DNA of 64,000 bases from Batillaria attramentaria (lineage: Eukaryota; Mollusca; Gastropoda; Batillariidae), in the NCBI GenBank assembly GCA_018292915.2, contig JACVVK020000343.1, positions 473,501-537,500 on the forward strand, written 5' to 3'. The position numbers and the translations under genes are program-made. Below the pieces are notes generated by a model, which was not told the DNA's origin, made no database searches, and was given only the letters and a program-made list of their open reading frames with translations. Position 1 is the first letter of the stretch. The number at the start of each line of letters is the position of its first letter. This document shows positions 34,191 through 46,783 of the stretch, one piece after another.

Positions 34191-37100
34191 TCCCATCCCA
34201 GCCCTACCTCAGTGTACCTGTACTAAACCTAATCGGGCACAAAGTTGTGTTGCTGTATCACCAGGCCTTTATTAAAACAATTCAACATCTGTGACATAAC
34301 CCAATACTCTTTTCATATAGTTTCCACTAGTCTGTTCCTTCAGGCTTTTGTCACTTGTAAGATCAGCATCCCCTTGACTTGCCGCATTCCTCACTTCTAC
34401 AGCTTTACCGTGTCCTGTTACGCGCACGTGCGCCTCCGTTTGGAATTCATGCCTTGGTTCGTTCAGTCGCATGTCCCCCGTCTTGCGTTCAGTCCTGGGG
34501 AACATTTCTAAGGGTGTGGGTTTGTAGACAATGTTTTGCGTCTGGCGCAGAGAGCAAAAGGCTACAGCTAGAGTTCACTTCTCCATGTCAGGGACCAAAC
34601 TGAAAACTCTACCTCAGCCTAGAGGTAAGCTGCGGGCTATATAGACTACTCCTAGACCGTGCTGTGCATCAGAAAGTTCGGCTCAGTGCCAATAATGTCT
34701 CGGGCGAAACCTGCTTAGCTTCACTTCTGCGTGCGAGCTATAAGTTTGTTCAAGATCAAGATCAATGGTGCATATGTATTGTGTGTATGTTCTATTGTAT
34801 TTTATGAATGGAAGGAACGCACTGATGCGTTAAGCCCTAAATAACTAACTAACTTATGCCTTACCTGTATACTTTAGACTTTAGTTTGAATAATGTTAAT
34901 AACTATCGAACTTGTTCGTCTGCCAAACAGCCCCATTTCCGTTCGGAAACCCCACAAGAAATAAGGTTTGACTGTGTCCGAGAAACAAAACCGGGCTAGC
35001 TATTTTTACGTTTGCAATACATTTCTTTAGCTCTTAATGCCTTTCGGCTTTACGGGGTATTAACGTCGTCTGTAGGTGCGATATATGACGAGGACGCATA
35101 GTCCCGAATATTGATTATCTAACATTTACATCCGCACTTACTACAAAAAAGAAACGGTGAAGTGTAGAGGAGGCATTTTGCAACTCTTGGTGCTGTGCAC
35201 TTGTACACCCCTTCCTTCTTTGGGCGTCCTTCTTTGTACGGACACCGCTTGGGAATGCTTGTCTTTGTCACGATGACAACACGATGCCATACCGGTCGGG
35301 CCGTGTTCAGCTGACAGATCGGCACTGTGGAAAGCTTTCCTTAATATGAAGGTAAAGGTTGAAACTGGCATTTTAAATCACGTTCAACAATTAAGAAGGT
35401 TTGAGCATAGTATCTTTGTGTGCACTCCTTCTGGCCAGTTACAGTATGTTTTTTGCTGGTTTTGTTTTGTTTTGTTCAGAATAAATAAACAGTCACACGG
35501 AATATTTGGCCTCTCAGAGAGCTTTTTGGTCTTGGGTGCGGGGGTGTGTGTGTGGGGGGGGGGGGGGAGGTGCGCTGTTGAAGATGTCCAGATTTTATCA
35601 GAAACTTTAACTCCCGATTCTATTTGGCAAAAGTGGAAATAACAGAAAACTTAAACTTGAACAGCTTGTCGGTGACATGATCAAAACCGACTTACCCATA
35701 CCATAATTATACGGTATTTAAACTTGAAGTTGTACACATGTGAGGAAGTAAAAATCACTGATCATTGAGAGACCTCATCAGTTCTGGAGATTTTTGTGTG
35801 TGTGCAAGATTACCAAAAAAACAAAAAAACATTCACCCACACCTGATGGAAAAAGACCTTACCTTACCCCTCCTCCAGTTCCCCCCAACCAACCAAGACA
35901 ATATTGGTTGTGGTTTAGATCCGAAGTCCTCCCCCATTGTATGTTCAACAAAGCCCTGATGCCTAGAGCCTCCCCCCACCTGTGTGTCGGTGTCACGTGA
36001 TAGCCTGCATCTCCTGCCGCCTGGGTCTGTTGACATGACTACAGCAGATCGCGAGCCACGGGCGGGAGACAATCCTTGTGCGTCACGTCACAGCGCCGCC
36101 TAGTGGCCGAGTGTTCCGCTGACAAGGGCGACAATGGTTGGCTGTGTCACTAATTTGTTTCCTGTCCTGACATCACGGGGCAGGGCCGACAAGACGCAAG
36201 ACGATCGGGGCGCAGGTGCACGCGCATGCGCAGATACTTCAAGGGGAAGCTAGTGCTGCAATCGTCTGGTTGAGGGCGCGTAAGACGTTGTCTGGATTCA
36301 GCATCAGCTTGTTGGACATCTGGCCATTGTGAACAAAGACTAAGAGCGTTTTATCGGGCGGGGATCAGGCGATATCGAATGGACTGATCACTTGTCCCGA
36401 CAGGTCCTTTGAAGTCCAGATTCAAAGAGATTAAACAAAAATTGATGGTACTCTCCCACCAGTATTGTAATCTGGGTTGTCTTTCTTCAGCGCCGAAAAT
36501 ACCAGAATGTCATTTGTAAGAAGCCGTTGTTTGCAAGAATTGTGTTTATGCATGGTTCTGGGAGGTACAATGTAACATTTCATCGACTTCCTTGTTGGAA
36601 ATGATTGAACGCGACTGTCATTTGTTTTCATTTTCCTCGTTGATGTCAAGGGGCATCTGTCTTTGTCCGAATTTTCAAGCCGGTCACCCAAAAGAATGGC
36701 AGAGAGTTCTCTGATCGGTTTCCGGGTTGTTGGAGATTTTTATGTGATTTACATAGGTTTATGCACACAAACACAACTGAAAATATAGTCCTTTATAACT
36801 AACAATTCAAGTTACTTCTGATTGTTAAATTTGCGTTAGAGGTCGATGTTCCCAGATTTTATTTTATTTTATTTTATTTTATTTTATTTTATTTTATTTT
36901 ATTTTATTTTATTTTGCATTTTTACTGCCACCATCATTGCCACCAGCCACATACACTGTGCGCTGGAAAAAAAAAGAAAAGAAAAAAGGTTTCACTAGCT
37001 TGCGAAAATAAAATTCGTCCTTTCCCTCCTTGCAACTTTTTGCACAAGTTAGGCATTTATTTAGAGAGCTGATTCCTCAACGACAACTACACTTCATTTG

Positions 37101-38323
37101 AAGTGAGACAGTTTGAGCAAAATACTTGTTTACAAATACTAGCTAGTAAAAATGCGAGCGCACAGGAAGTACTTTTTTCTTCTTTTTTTTTAACAATAAA
37201 AACTTGTACTTCCGCTGTAACAGCGTGAGACAGGATGATGGCAGAGAAACTCGAGCCTACACTAACACGACCAGACACTCCCCCAACCTCCGTCACCACA
37301 CCATACACCGTGCACGTGCGGAACGCCAATGTTGTGATTGTTGCAGAATGCTTGACACACACTCGTCGTCCTGCCGTGTGATTAGCCATTTTGATTGTCG
37401 ACCCCGACCGTGCGGCTAAACCAGACACCACTCTGTGTCACTGAAGACATGAACGGCCGGTTCACTTGAGTGTTTCTTTTATGGGTTGATGTGGGATTGT
37501 GTGGTGCTACACGATGGAACGCTTCGACGCTTGATTCCTCTCTAGGCGACGCAATACAGATACGGATTTCAAAGAACATGCTGTATATTCCTATTAATCA
37601 TAACGCTGCGCGTTACACGCTATAGGAATGCCTTAAAATTCACCACAAAACTCCAGCAGCCAAAGACGCATGTGTAGAGTAAATATAAACAATTTCCAAG
37701 ATTCCATTTTATTGCAATGCTAGCAGCCAACACCTAACCCCTCATTCCTCTGTTGCCTGCTAGATCGTGTGCCAGCCGCGCATGAATACTGGCAAATAGT
37801 CCTCATGCCAGGCTCATTTTACACTGTTTTTACCTTTACCTGGCATGAAACTTATTTACAAAGCCAACAAACAGCTCCAGGTTGCCATTTTTTACTCTGC
37901 ACACAAATTTAAAAAGGGGCGAAACTTCTGTACTATATTTAGCGAAAGTGATTGTTAGTGCATTGTCAGCTGTTAAAGCTTGTGATGTCTGGAGTTTGCG
38001 CTGACCAGCAGATAACAGTCTAGGTGTTTCTCAGGGTTTGATACTTGTGGGTCTATGAGCATTCAGTTGATCGTTACTTCTGTCTGAACTACCGAAGAGA
38101 AATTTGTCTTTATGTAGTGGATACAATGAAGTTGTTTGAACCTTGAATGCCTCTGCAGTTTGGCTGAGTAGAGCGACTGATGAACTGGATTTGAGAAGAG
38201 ATGTCTCTTTGACCGAGTTGCTTCATTCACTGAATTTTCTAACCATTTGCTGGAAGTCAATGATGTTTCATTAATTACTGTGTTCAAGATGTCGACCAGT
38301 TTTGCTCTTCTTCCCACTATTCA
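34191..38323. other. Gene-poor region, no exon recognised
   Basis: It contains a TAACTAAC-tailed repeat fragment near 34745-34856, a CpG-rich island around 35990-36270 and the (ATTTT)n tract. I see no coding signal. Confidence 0.4.
36858..36916. repeat. (ATTTT)n pentanucleotide repeat
   Basis: About 12 near-perfect units. Confidence 0.9.
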
Positions 38324-38497
38324 GGGGATCCGGGGTGGTCGAATGGTAGAGCGTTGGACTTCTAATGCTCGGGTCGTGAGTTCGATCCCGGCTGTGGCCA
38401 AATATTTGTGCTGGCTTTTCCATCGTTGCCCCGTCTTTGATATCACCCTATGTGGTGGAAAAGGACGTTAAACCCCTAAACACCCACCCACCCACCC
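38324..38497 (+). mobile_element. SINE family A with 12-bp target-site duplication
   Basis: Direct repeats TCCCACTATTCA lie at 38312-38323 and 38498-38509. The copy is nearly intact. Confidence 0.9.
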
Positions 38498-38629
38498 TCC
38501 CACTATTCATTTTAATGGCTAGTCAGTTCAGTTGCTCGGTCAGTGAAGCATTATTATTTTCCTTCAAGACTGACTATCTAACAGTTTTTGTCTAAAAATG
38601 TGATAATGTGTCGAAAAATAACATTTAGG

Positions 38630-39060
38630 GGCAGATGGTTGCAGAGGCGCGGGTTATTTCCCTTTTCTCCGCCAGGGTGCGCAACGAAGCCGCGAAATCA
38701 GGGGCGGATAATTGATAGACTGGCGGCCAAGTGCGGTGGGCGACCGGCAAATTAATACACTTTTCGCAAACATCATAAATCGGCGAGACCCGCCCCATCA
38801 TCAACGTTATCTTAACCAGGCGCCGTCTAAACACATTATCCTCAACGCTTCCTAGTCCTGTCGAGCGCCATTGCGGGTTAAAGGTCAGATCGAAGAGTGT
38901 GCCGATTCTCGTCGTGCGCTGTCGTGGCTGGCGATGCACGTGCAGGCTAACTTGATCAGCGCGTGCGCAATCTGCAGGGTTTGCTGGCGGACAGGGGGTA
39001 AAGTCAAAATAATTCTGGGTGGTGTGTCGGGTCTGTGGTATCACTCCGCACACTAAACTG
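38630..39060. other. Non-repetitive GC-rich island
   Basis: The sequence is stop-poor on the minus strand (142 codons) but has no recognisable domain and no splice context. It may be a regulatory island. Confidence 0.3.
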
Positions 39061-39235
39061 ATGTTGCTTTTTTGATGTTGGTCGAACCTAAAATAATCAA
39101 CTGACGATCATCGATCAGTGGGCAACATTTACAATGTACCCCTTTTCAGGATGAGCTGCCACTAGTACGCTCTCAGTCGGTCGCTATGGTAGGAGTCTGA
39201 TTGTGTTCGGAACGAATTCCTTTGGAAATCTTAAG

Positions 39236-39418
39236 GGTGGGTTGGTGTTTGGGGGGTTTAACGTCCTTTTCCACCACATACGGGTGATATCAAAGACGGG
39301 ACAACGATGAAGAAGCCAGCACAAATATCTGGCCCCAACCGGGATACTGACGAACTCACGACCCGAGCATTAGATGTCCAACGCTCTACCATTCACTGAG
39401 TCACCCCGGCTCCCAGGC
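39236..39418 (-). mobile_element. SINE family A with 9-bp target-site duplication
   Basis: AATCTTAAG is repeated at 39227-39235 and 39419-39427. The head carries a small insertion relative to other copies. Confidence 0.88.
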
Positions 39419-39504
39419 AATCTTAAGATTTGTGGTAACTAGGTAAGGCGATCTATTCAAATAACAAGAATAAAAGAGGTTTTTTTTTTTTTTGGTTTTT
39501 TTTT

Positions 39505-39670
39505 AGGAGGGATTGGGTTTGCAGAACTGGCAGAACATTCGAATTTCAATGCTTGAGTTGTGAGTTCGAATTCCGACATTAGGTCCAAAAATTGTGCTGG
39601 CTTTTTGTTTGTTCCGCCGTCTTCGGAAGCACCCCCGTGTGGTGGAAAAAGGACGTGACACTCTCGCAGA
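39505..39670 (+). mobile_element. SINE family A, old diverged copy
   Basis: GTGAGTTCGAATTCCGAC, TTGTGCTGGCTTTTTG and GTGTGGTGGAAAAAGGACGT identify the family despite many changes. It lies 90 bp past the previous copy. Confidence 0.75.
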
Positions 39671-41220
39671 CTACCAACCAAAACCGCCCCAGGAACCAAT
39701 TTTTTTGTTTATTTTTTTTTCCCCTGTGGGGAAAGACTTTAACTGTTTTCTCGCGTTGTGAACACGTATGTGATCGGTTACTTAGAAAGATACAAAGTGC
39801 GGTTTCTCGATACTAGAGCTTCTTCATGATTGTACACTCTGGTTAGCCGTGGAGTTTGGAATCGCAATGTAAACGCCGCGGCGCCTGTAGCACTGTGTCT
39901 GCGGGTCTGATGACAGGCTGCTGGGTTTAACATTGCAACAGTCTCTCAAAGACAACGCCGCCGGCCCGGGGAGACTTCCGAGAAATGAAGTGGTGCGCAT
40001 ATGGGCTTTTCCGTGCGCAGGTATGCCATCTTGAACTGCCAGGTTGGAGTGCGTGCTGTTGGAAATTCGTGTTGTGGACTAATTAGAATATCTCCCGACA
40101 AAAAAAAAAGCAAAAAAAAAAGCCCACAGTCGTTAACGTTTTTTTTTTTTTTTTTTTTTTTTTAACCCTTTCATGGTATATCTCGCCGTGAGACAGTCAC
40201 TATTGCTATCTGGATGTTAAAACTCAACATTAACCCCTTGTCAGCCCGGCAACGCCAGGTTTTGTGTATACACTGACTTTATTTTTGAATTGCAAAGGAA
40301 TTGACGACCCAACAGTTTTGAATGGATATTTTCGTATTTTTAGGAACTTTATTCCTTTTTTTCTCGGCTGATTGGGCACCGCAGATTATTGAATTAGTTT
40401 GCGCTGTTTAAAAAGTACAACAACAACAAAATTCAGTGTATCACTGAGTGGGCAGTCTTGTATTTCTGTTCACACACAAAACGTCGCCCACATGAGAAAG
40501 CCGCTGTTCTGTTGCCAACGTTGCGCGCTGAATTCGCCGGCCACAAGCTACTGCGGACGTGTACATTACCACACGAAACAAATTGTTTTGGAACTTGATT
40601 AGCTCGCGTAGTCGGCGCTCGAGCGGCGGCGGTGATGAGGCCAGATGACAGATCGCTCGTGTGCCAGACAAAATCAGGTCGCCAGAACACCGCTTGTAGT
40701 GTTGCCGGGTCGCGGGTAGCGCGTCTGGATTGTGTTTTGCCGTCAGTTCCATCTCCCTCACCCTCCATTTTGCTCGGCGAGTGGGCGTGGTCGGGCGCGA
40801 GGAAAACAAATTGTTTGGTCACCTAGTCTTTAGTTTGCTCACCAGATGCGCTGCGTTTGGACACACCCACCTCGCTAAATGACAGGGGGACAAATGAGAA
40901 GGATCTTCACCAGAACCGCTGTTTCTTATCTCGCCCAGCCTTCCTGTACGGAGGGAGGGGAGGAGAGGGGGGTGAGGTGGTGGTCAGGATGCCCGGCAGT
41001 GGGCTCGGTAACTGCTGTTAACTCAATCTCGGAAGAATTTTTCAATTGAAATTTGTGTTGTTTAGGCCATATAAAGCAGAAGATATGCGTATGTTTACCG
41101 TGAAATGACTTTTACTATAATTATGCTATTAGCATTTTGGAACCAAAATACAAAGCATGCAAAATATACAGCGGCACCTTGCGTTCTGGAATTTACGAAG
41201 TGTATAACTGCGTACGCTGC

Positions 41221-41224
<4 letters not shown>

Positions 41225-41289
<65 letters not shown>
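41225..41289. repeat. (AC)n microsatellite
   Basis: About 32 AC units. Confidence 0.9.
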
Positions 41290-41290
<1 letters not shown>

Positions 41291-41519
41291 TTCTGTAACG
41301 AAAATAAGAAATGCAAGAGAACAATATACATTACTGAAACAACAAAAAATATCAGCTACACAGTGCAACACATTGTCAAGCAGTAGGGACAACTGGTCAC
41401 TCAGTTGCTAGGAAGGTGAGAGCGAAAGAGATGGACCTTGAGACCCACCTTGAAATCTGACAGGGTTGGGGAATTTATTTCTAAAGTTTTTTTCGCTTGA
41501 AAGTCTGAAACTCAACGCT

Positions 41520-41520
<1 letters not shown>

Positions 41521-41579
<59 letters not shown>
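41521..41579. repeat. (CT)n-(AC)n microsatellite
   Basis: CT units change directly to AC units. Confidence 0.9.
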
Positions 41580-41583
<4 letters not shown>

Positions 41584-41660
41584 CCGTTAACTATGGGTTA
41601 TACACAGTACAACACTCAGTGACAGATCAGGGTAGCGAACCACGCAACATTTTACTGTCG

Positions 41661-42010
41661 ACCGAACCGTTAGAAATTTCACACCAATAAAAGTCAACAA
41701 AAACAGGGTGATCTTGAGAAGGCAATATCAGTCATAAACTAGGAGCGCTCAACGCCTATTTTAAGGGATTGACCGCGCACCCGTCCGCACACCCGGACCC
41801 CCCAAACCTCCTCCCCGCCCACACACACATACTTCTAGAACAACTTATACGCCTACCAAACCGTTAGAAATTTCACACCGTTAAAAGCCAACAAAAACAG
41901 GGTGGTCTTGAGAAGGCAACATCAGTAATAAACTAGGAGGGCTCAACGCCTAATTTCAGGGATTGACCAGCGCACCCGTCCACACTGACACCCGGACCCC
42001 CAAAACCTCC
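41661..42010. repeat. Tandem duplication, 194-bp period
   Basis: The unit from 41661 (ACCGAACCGTTAGAAATTTC) recurs from 41855 with about 10 percent change. The copies share AACAAAAACAGGGTG and GGGATTGACC. Confidence 0.8.
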
Positions 42011-42584
42011 CCTCCCCCCCCCTCCCCCCAACATCCTTTCCTCTGGCTATTGCGACCCCTGCAGCGTGTAGGAGGGACATTGTCATCTTTCACTGCAGGG
42101 TTGGGAGGAGTTTACAGCCATGCTGACAGCTTTGCTACCCTTTTTGCCCCTAAAGGGCCTCACTCCGTTGTAAAAGGCGTCATTTTACACCTAGGTTACA
42201 ATCGTCTCGTCAGGTATACACACGACCGTTGTCCGAAACTTGTCGCGCAAGGTATGGAGATTTGTAAAATAGTCATTCGTCATTAGGATGGGGTTGTGAC
42301 GTTTGTGTTGGGGTTTCGTCCCTCGGCACGATTTAGCAGCTACTTGAGAGATAGTTTGTGGGTGTGGTCTTTCCCCCGGATTAATCAGAAGGCAGCGACT
42401 GTTGCCTTGAGACCGATAAAAACCTTAAGTTCGTAACGACGCTGAGATGGAAAACTGTGGGCTTCGAACCTCTTAGGCTGTTTACCAGATAGAAGGATGT
42501 TTTGTTTGGCCATTGCTACCGTATTGAATATTCAAGAAATACGACTTTCGTTGAGCCTACGGTCCACTTTCTAACAGACTTGAA

Positions 42585-42850
42585 CTCGAAAAAGCTGCTA
42601 AAAGTAGCAACCGATCAGCGCCGTCTAGCTGGTCCTCATTCCGGGACGCTCAGTGCGCTGTACACTTCTGGAACAACATACACGCCGACTAGAGTCACCA
42701 CAATGGTCTCAGATGCTATACTGTGACCCCCAGTGATTGATTCTAATGCACAGCGTCAGCACATTCGTTGACTGAACAGTTTCCCACAGGCTGCCGTATG
42801 CCTGTCATGCGTAGTGAGTTGTATGTAACAGTGCACGACGTAGTGAGTTG
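42585..42850. repeat. Dispersed repeat shared with 49605-49860
   Basis: Both loci share GTACACTTCT, ACGCC, GAGTCACCACAATGGT and TGATTCT in the same order. It is diverged and its class is unknown. Confidence 0.6.
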
Positions 42851-44329
42851 TATTGTATGTAACAGTGCACGATCTTCAGTTAGTCTTACGGTCGATACTA
42901 AATGTAAAGGATAGGGACTGGGAAAGACAATGTGTCGGGAAAACGGTGTAGACCCACAGTTAACATGGAAATAAAAAAAGGAAATTAATCAAATCAGACA
43001 ATGTCAACCGAGGCTGGCGTAGACGAGAAATTGAGTTAACGTCGTGGTAGCGAAATTCTGGTAGCGTAATTTTCCAGTTTCAGATCATGTGAAGGGTTCC
43101 AGCAGAGATAATAATTATACATAGTTGTATCTCTGGCTCCAGGGATGTTTTACGTGTATCAGAAAAAAATCATTTATTTTCACTTAAAAACTAAATGCCA
43201 CTGAACCAAGGTTTAGAAGAACAGTTCATTCAACAAAACCTGTCTGTATGGAAAAGAAAAAAGTCCAAACACAAAGGCTCACGTATTCAGAGAAGTGACA
43301 TGGGACATATCAAGCAAATCTGGTCACAGCTGATACACTACTTTATGCTTTGTCTCGTAGAGGGGAAAATGTTGACTACAGAGTACAGTGTCAAGTTCAC
43401 CGTGAATTCTTGTCGTGTACCTTCACAAAAGGCGGGCCGATCACGAGCTTACAGAAAGACAGACTGGCTCGTTTTCCACCTCGTATAATTTCAGAATTTT
43501 CCACAAGACGGGACGTCCTGAATGGCGCTTCCTGCAGGTTCAGCCCTCCCCCCTCCTGGTTTTCCATTAGCAGGGCAACAAATTAGCAACACCGCCGTGC
43601 TTCTGAGCAGCGAAAATCTAAATTTGTTGACAGACTTAATAACGCGGTCCCTCGCATTAATCAAGAGGTCGAATGACACCGACTTTGTCCCATTCACTGG
43701 CTGTTTTCCACTCAAGAGTCGGGGAAGAAAGGCTCGGCAAATATTTGGCGCCTTGGTTAAAACCCATACAGCGTGATCAGGGGGCTTGTGGACACGACAC
43801 TAGATGGCGCCCTGCTGGAGCCGCCCTTCGCTACAACCCGAATTTGCTTTCAGAAATTTTCCGCAGTTTCGGCCAGCGTCAATGTGGTGCTGTCGAAAGT
43901 GCAGTCATTAAACAGAGAGCGATCGAGGTGGAAGGGCCACCATTCGTCCTGCTGACTTTCCACCCGACCGAGTCTGTATGGGGCGTTGTGGGGACGGCTA
44001 GCACCGTCGTAGGGACCTGGTCGACATGTTGAAAAGACCCGGATCGAATTAGCGTCCCCTGTCTTCCGCTCTGACTCTGTAATGGTATCGGGAACTCCCC
44101 GCACGTCTTTGGCCGGATGTGTGGGTCTGCGCGTGCGCACTGGGCGGAAGTAACGGCGGCCATACTCCTGTCAGAGAAACTTCAAACATTCTTTGCATGC
44201 TGGGTAGAGCGGCACAAAGAATGTTTGCCTAATCCCGAAAACTTTTAAATCTCCACTTTAACTGTTGTTTTTGTACTAGTTATTTTTTTTTCTGTCACTA
44301 AGGAAAGTGATATACTTAGAGTACGCCAG

Positions 44330-44760
44330 TCTTAACATATTGATAATAATGATAATGATAATACTTATCTAGCGCTGTAACCCATTTATAAATAATAGTT
44401 CTTTAGTAGTTACGTAAGCGCTTAAAATAAAATAACAAGTAAACAAAAATATACTGAGCGATGAAGTCAAGGCCTTGGCGCAACAACACACATTTATACA
44501 CACACGCACATGATGCAAACAGTTAAAGGGCGTTCAAGGCTGAGAACAGATGGGTTTTAAGAATTTTCTTGAAAGATTCAAGGAAGAGTGACTGGCAGAG
44601 GGATTGAGGGAGTGAATTCCAGACTATAGGACCAGCGTAGGAGAATGCTAGAGTGCCAACGGTGGAAAGTCTAGTGCGGTGAATTCTTTTGGTAAGAGTG
44701 TCACATGAAGACCGGAGGTGAGCAGTTTTAACTGGATGGTGGTGGAAACTTAAGGCATAA
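44330..44760. repeat. Interspersed repeat, unclassified
   Basis: Segments AGCGCTGTAACCC, AACAGATGGGTTTTAAGA and GAGTGAATTCCAGACT resemble those around 8108-8200. It looks like an old transposon fragment. Confidence 0.4.
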
Positions 44761-45008
44761 TTTATTTTTTAAAGCAGGACTTGAGTAGCCGCTGCATGCA
44801 AGACACTTCAAAACAAAACTTTGCATGATGTAACGTTACAAAGACTGGGCTTTTAAACCAGATGATTTAAATTGAAAAAGCCTTCTGGTGTCTAGATGTC
44901 TTTACACAAGTAACGACGTTGGAAGTGATGGAATTTAAACTATGTATGCTGGAGTGGTTCCGTATCAATTAATACCGTGGACATACAGTTGCATCTGGTG
45001 GTGTTTCT

Positions 45009-45345
45009 CTTTCTTCTCTTCTTCTTCCAGTGAACCGACCAACCTCAGCATCGTGAGGACCATTGTCAGTGTAGTTGTGCTGGTTAACTGTCTTCCATTC
45101 CGCGGCCCCTCCCGGCGTTTGAAATGGAATTTTAAACTGACGTGCACACTTGATATTGTACGTGCGTGTGTACACGGAGGCGAGACAGGCACCGTAAACG
45201 AGTCTGCACATGAATTTGACTCGATTTGGTAAGGAAAAATCCCACCGTATTCCTGCCCACCGGAGACTCGAACCAGGCAGCTCAGGATCCGAAGTCCGTC
45301 GGATGCCTTAATTGACCACTAGACCAAATCCTCTTCCAACTCCCC
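45009..45345 (-). mobile_element. SINE family B with tRNA-like head
   Basis: On the minus strand the head at about 45345-45240 contains TTTGGTCTAGTGGTC (A-box-like) and GGTTCGAGTCTCC (B-box-like). The body follows, with the 78-bp core at 45114-45037, and then a GAAGAA-rich tail. Confidence 0.8.
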
Positions 45346-46624
45346 TTACACACTTCCTATCCATACCTGTATATTTTGGTAAATGTGCTGATTAGACGTT
45401 CTCCGCGTACACATAAACCAAGCATCATGTATGACAGCTGACGACCAACGACATCAGCAGCAGATCACCGTCCCCCAAGACCAGCCCCGCTTCCATGTCA
45501 GCAGACGAAACAGGGAGCTGCCGCTGGGTCCGCCGACCGGCCTCAATCAATGGTGGCCACGACAAATGCGACAGTGGCTGAATCATGCCACACAGATTTA
45601 TGGCGAGCGGGGCGAGAGAAACAGGCAGGCTGGACAGAGTTAATAGAGGACATTAGTGGGCGCCTTTTTGTAAAATGAGGAGTAAGGCAAGCTGTAATGT
45701 TGTCCTCTAGGCGGCACGTCTCCGAGTTATGGGCCGGTAGAGTTGGTAGGCCGCTGGAGAGGCCGATTTCTAAAGAGAGGGCCAGACCGTAGTTTGGCGT
45801 GGTTTATTGTTCCGCGCGATGCTCGTCAGTGTCCATTTGGAGCGACCGTTTGTTCGCTTTATTGTTGTTTTTGTCTTGAAGAGCGACACTAGATTGTGGA
45901 CACGCTTCCTCCCCTTGTGTTGTTGCAATTATTGTGTGGGGTCACCCGAAAGGCAAGCACTGGACATGTTTACAGTTTTATTTAATGCCGTGTTTAGAGG
46001 AACCACTGTCGCTTCTCGCTGTTACAGTTATTTTGGTTGGTAACATCGGGGCTTTTTTCTGTATTCTGTATATTCTGTACTATGATTCCCGTCTCTTGTA
46101 AGGATCACAAAATGTTAGAAAATATTATTCTCCTTAGGTATTTGGCTTTTTATTCGAGCACCCACAAGGAGATTCACACCACACTTTATCATTCAAACAA
46201 GGTCTAATGTTCTTGTGTCTGTGATATCGAACACTTAAAGAAAGTGATATATATTTCTCTGGCATATGTATGATCATCACACCCTCCCCCTATTCGCTAG
46301 CACATGTCTACAATACTTCTAGCAAATTAAAAGTGAGAAAAATGCACCTGATGGCGCGCGCGACGAACTGTAGCTCAACAACTGGATAACAAAACTAAGG
46401 CAGTGTGCAGATACATTTAAGTTGGGAAAAATACAGATATCATTGTCCAGTGTGCCTAGAGCACGCGGATATAAAGTATCTGTATCCCCGATGGCTCAGA
46501 CTGTAGCCGCCCAGTGTCTGTGATGGAGCTGTCTCCTGTGGGATCTCCGATTTCTGCGACATGACACGCCCTCTGCGTCTCCACTCGTTCCTCGGATGTG
46601 CAGTTTGTGCGGTGCAATATTGGT
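45346..46624. other. Gene-poor, one unique island
   Basis: The island at 45430-45660 has a 70-codon open frame with no recognisable domain and the word TTTATGGC at 45597. The rest is AT-rich. Confidence 0.35.
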
Positions 46625-46783
46625 TCGATGTGGGTTTAACGTTCTTTTTTCACCTCATAAGGGTGAAATCAAAATCCGGGCAACAAGGGAAATACTAAAA
46701 AGTTCTGACTTCATCCAGGATTCGAACGCACGTCCCGTCATTGAAAGTCCGACGCCCTGCTAGCCTGGCTAGTCTGCCTCACA
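46625..46783 (-). mobile_element. SINE family A, old diverged copy
   Basis: GGTTTAACGTTCTTTT, GGGTGAAATCAAAATCCGGG and a GATTCGAAC B-box-like segment are recognisable. Confidence 0.7.

Larger units (their letters stand above)
39671..44329. other. Gene-poor region
   Basis: A T tract lies at 40140-40162 and a GC-rich unique island at about 40480-40850, open in two overlapping minus frames but without homology. Another island lies at about 43430-44170. Named repeats inside are listed separately. Confidence 0.4.

Noticed and set aside
33654..34226. 190-codon frame of Phe/Cys/Val/Gly
   Set aside because: Pure translation of the T/G tract.
38324..38400. tRNA gene-like sequences in family A heads
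   Set aside because: The T and acceptor stems do not pair properly and each is joined to a common tail, so they are SINE heads and not functional tRNAs.
38625..39053. 142-codon minus-strand frame
   Set aside because: Unrecognisable product with no exon borders; kept only as a non-repetitive island.
40164..40236. TTAACCCTTTCATGG...TTAA as another piggyBac-like element
   Set aside because: The two ends are not complementary, so there is no inverted repeat.
40433..40822. Two overlapping long minus-strand frames
   Set aside because: Two frames open at once indicates low stop frequency rather than coding.
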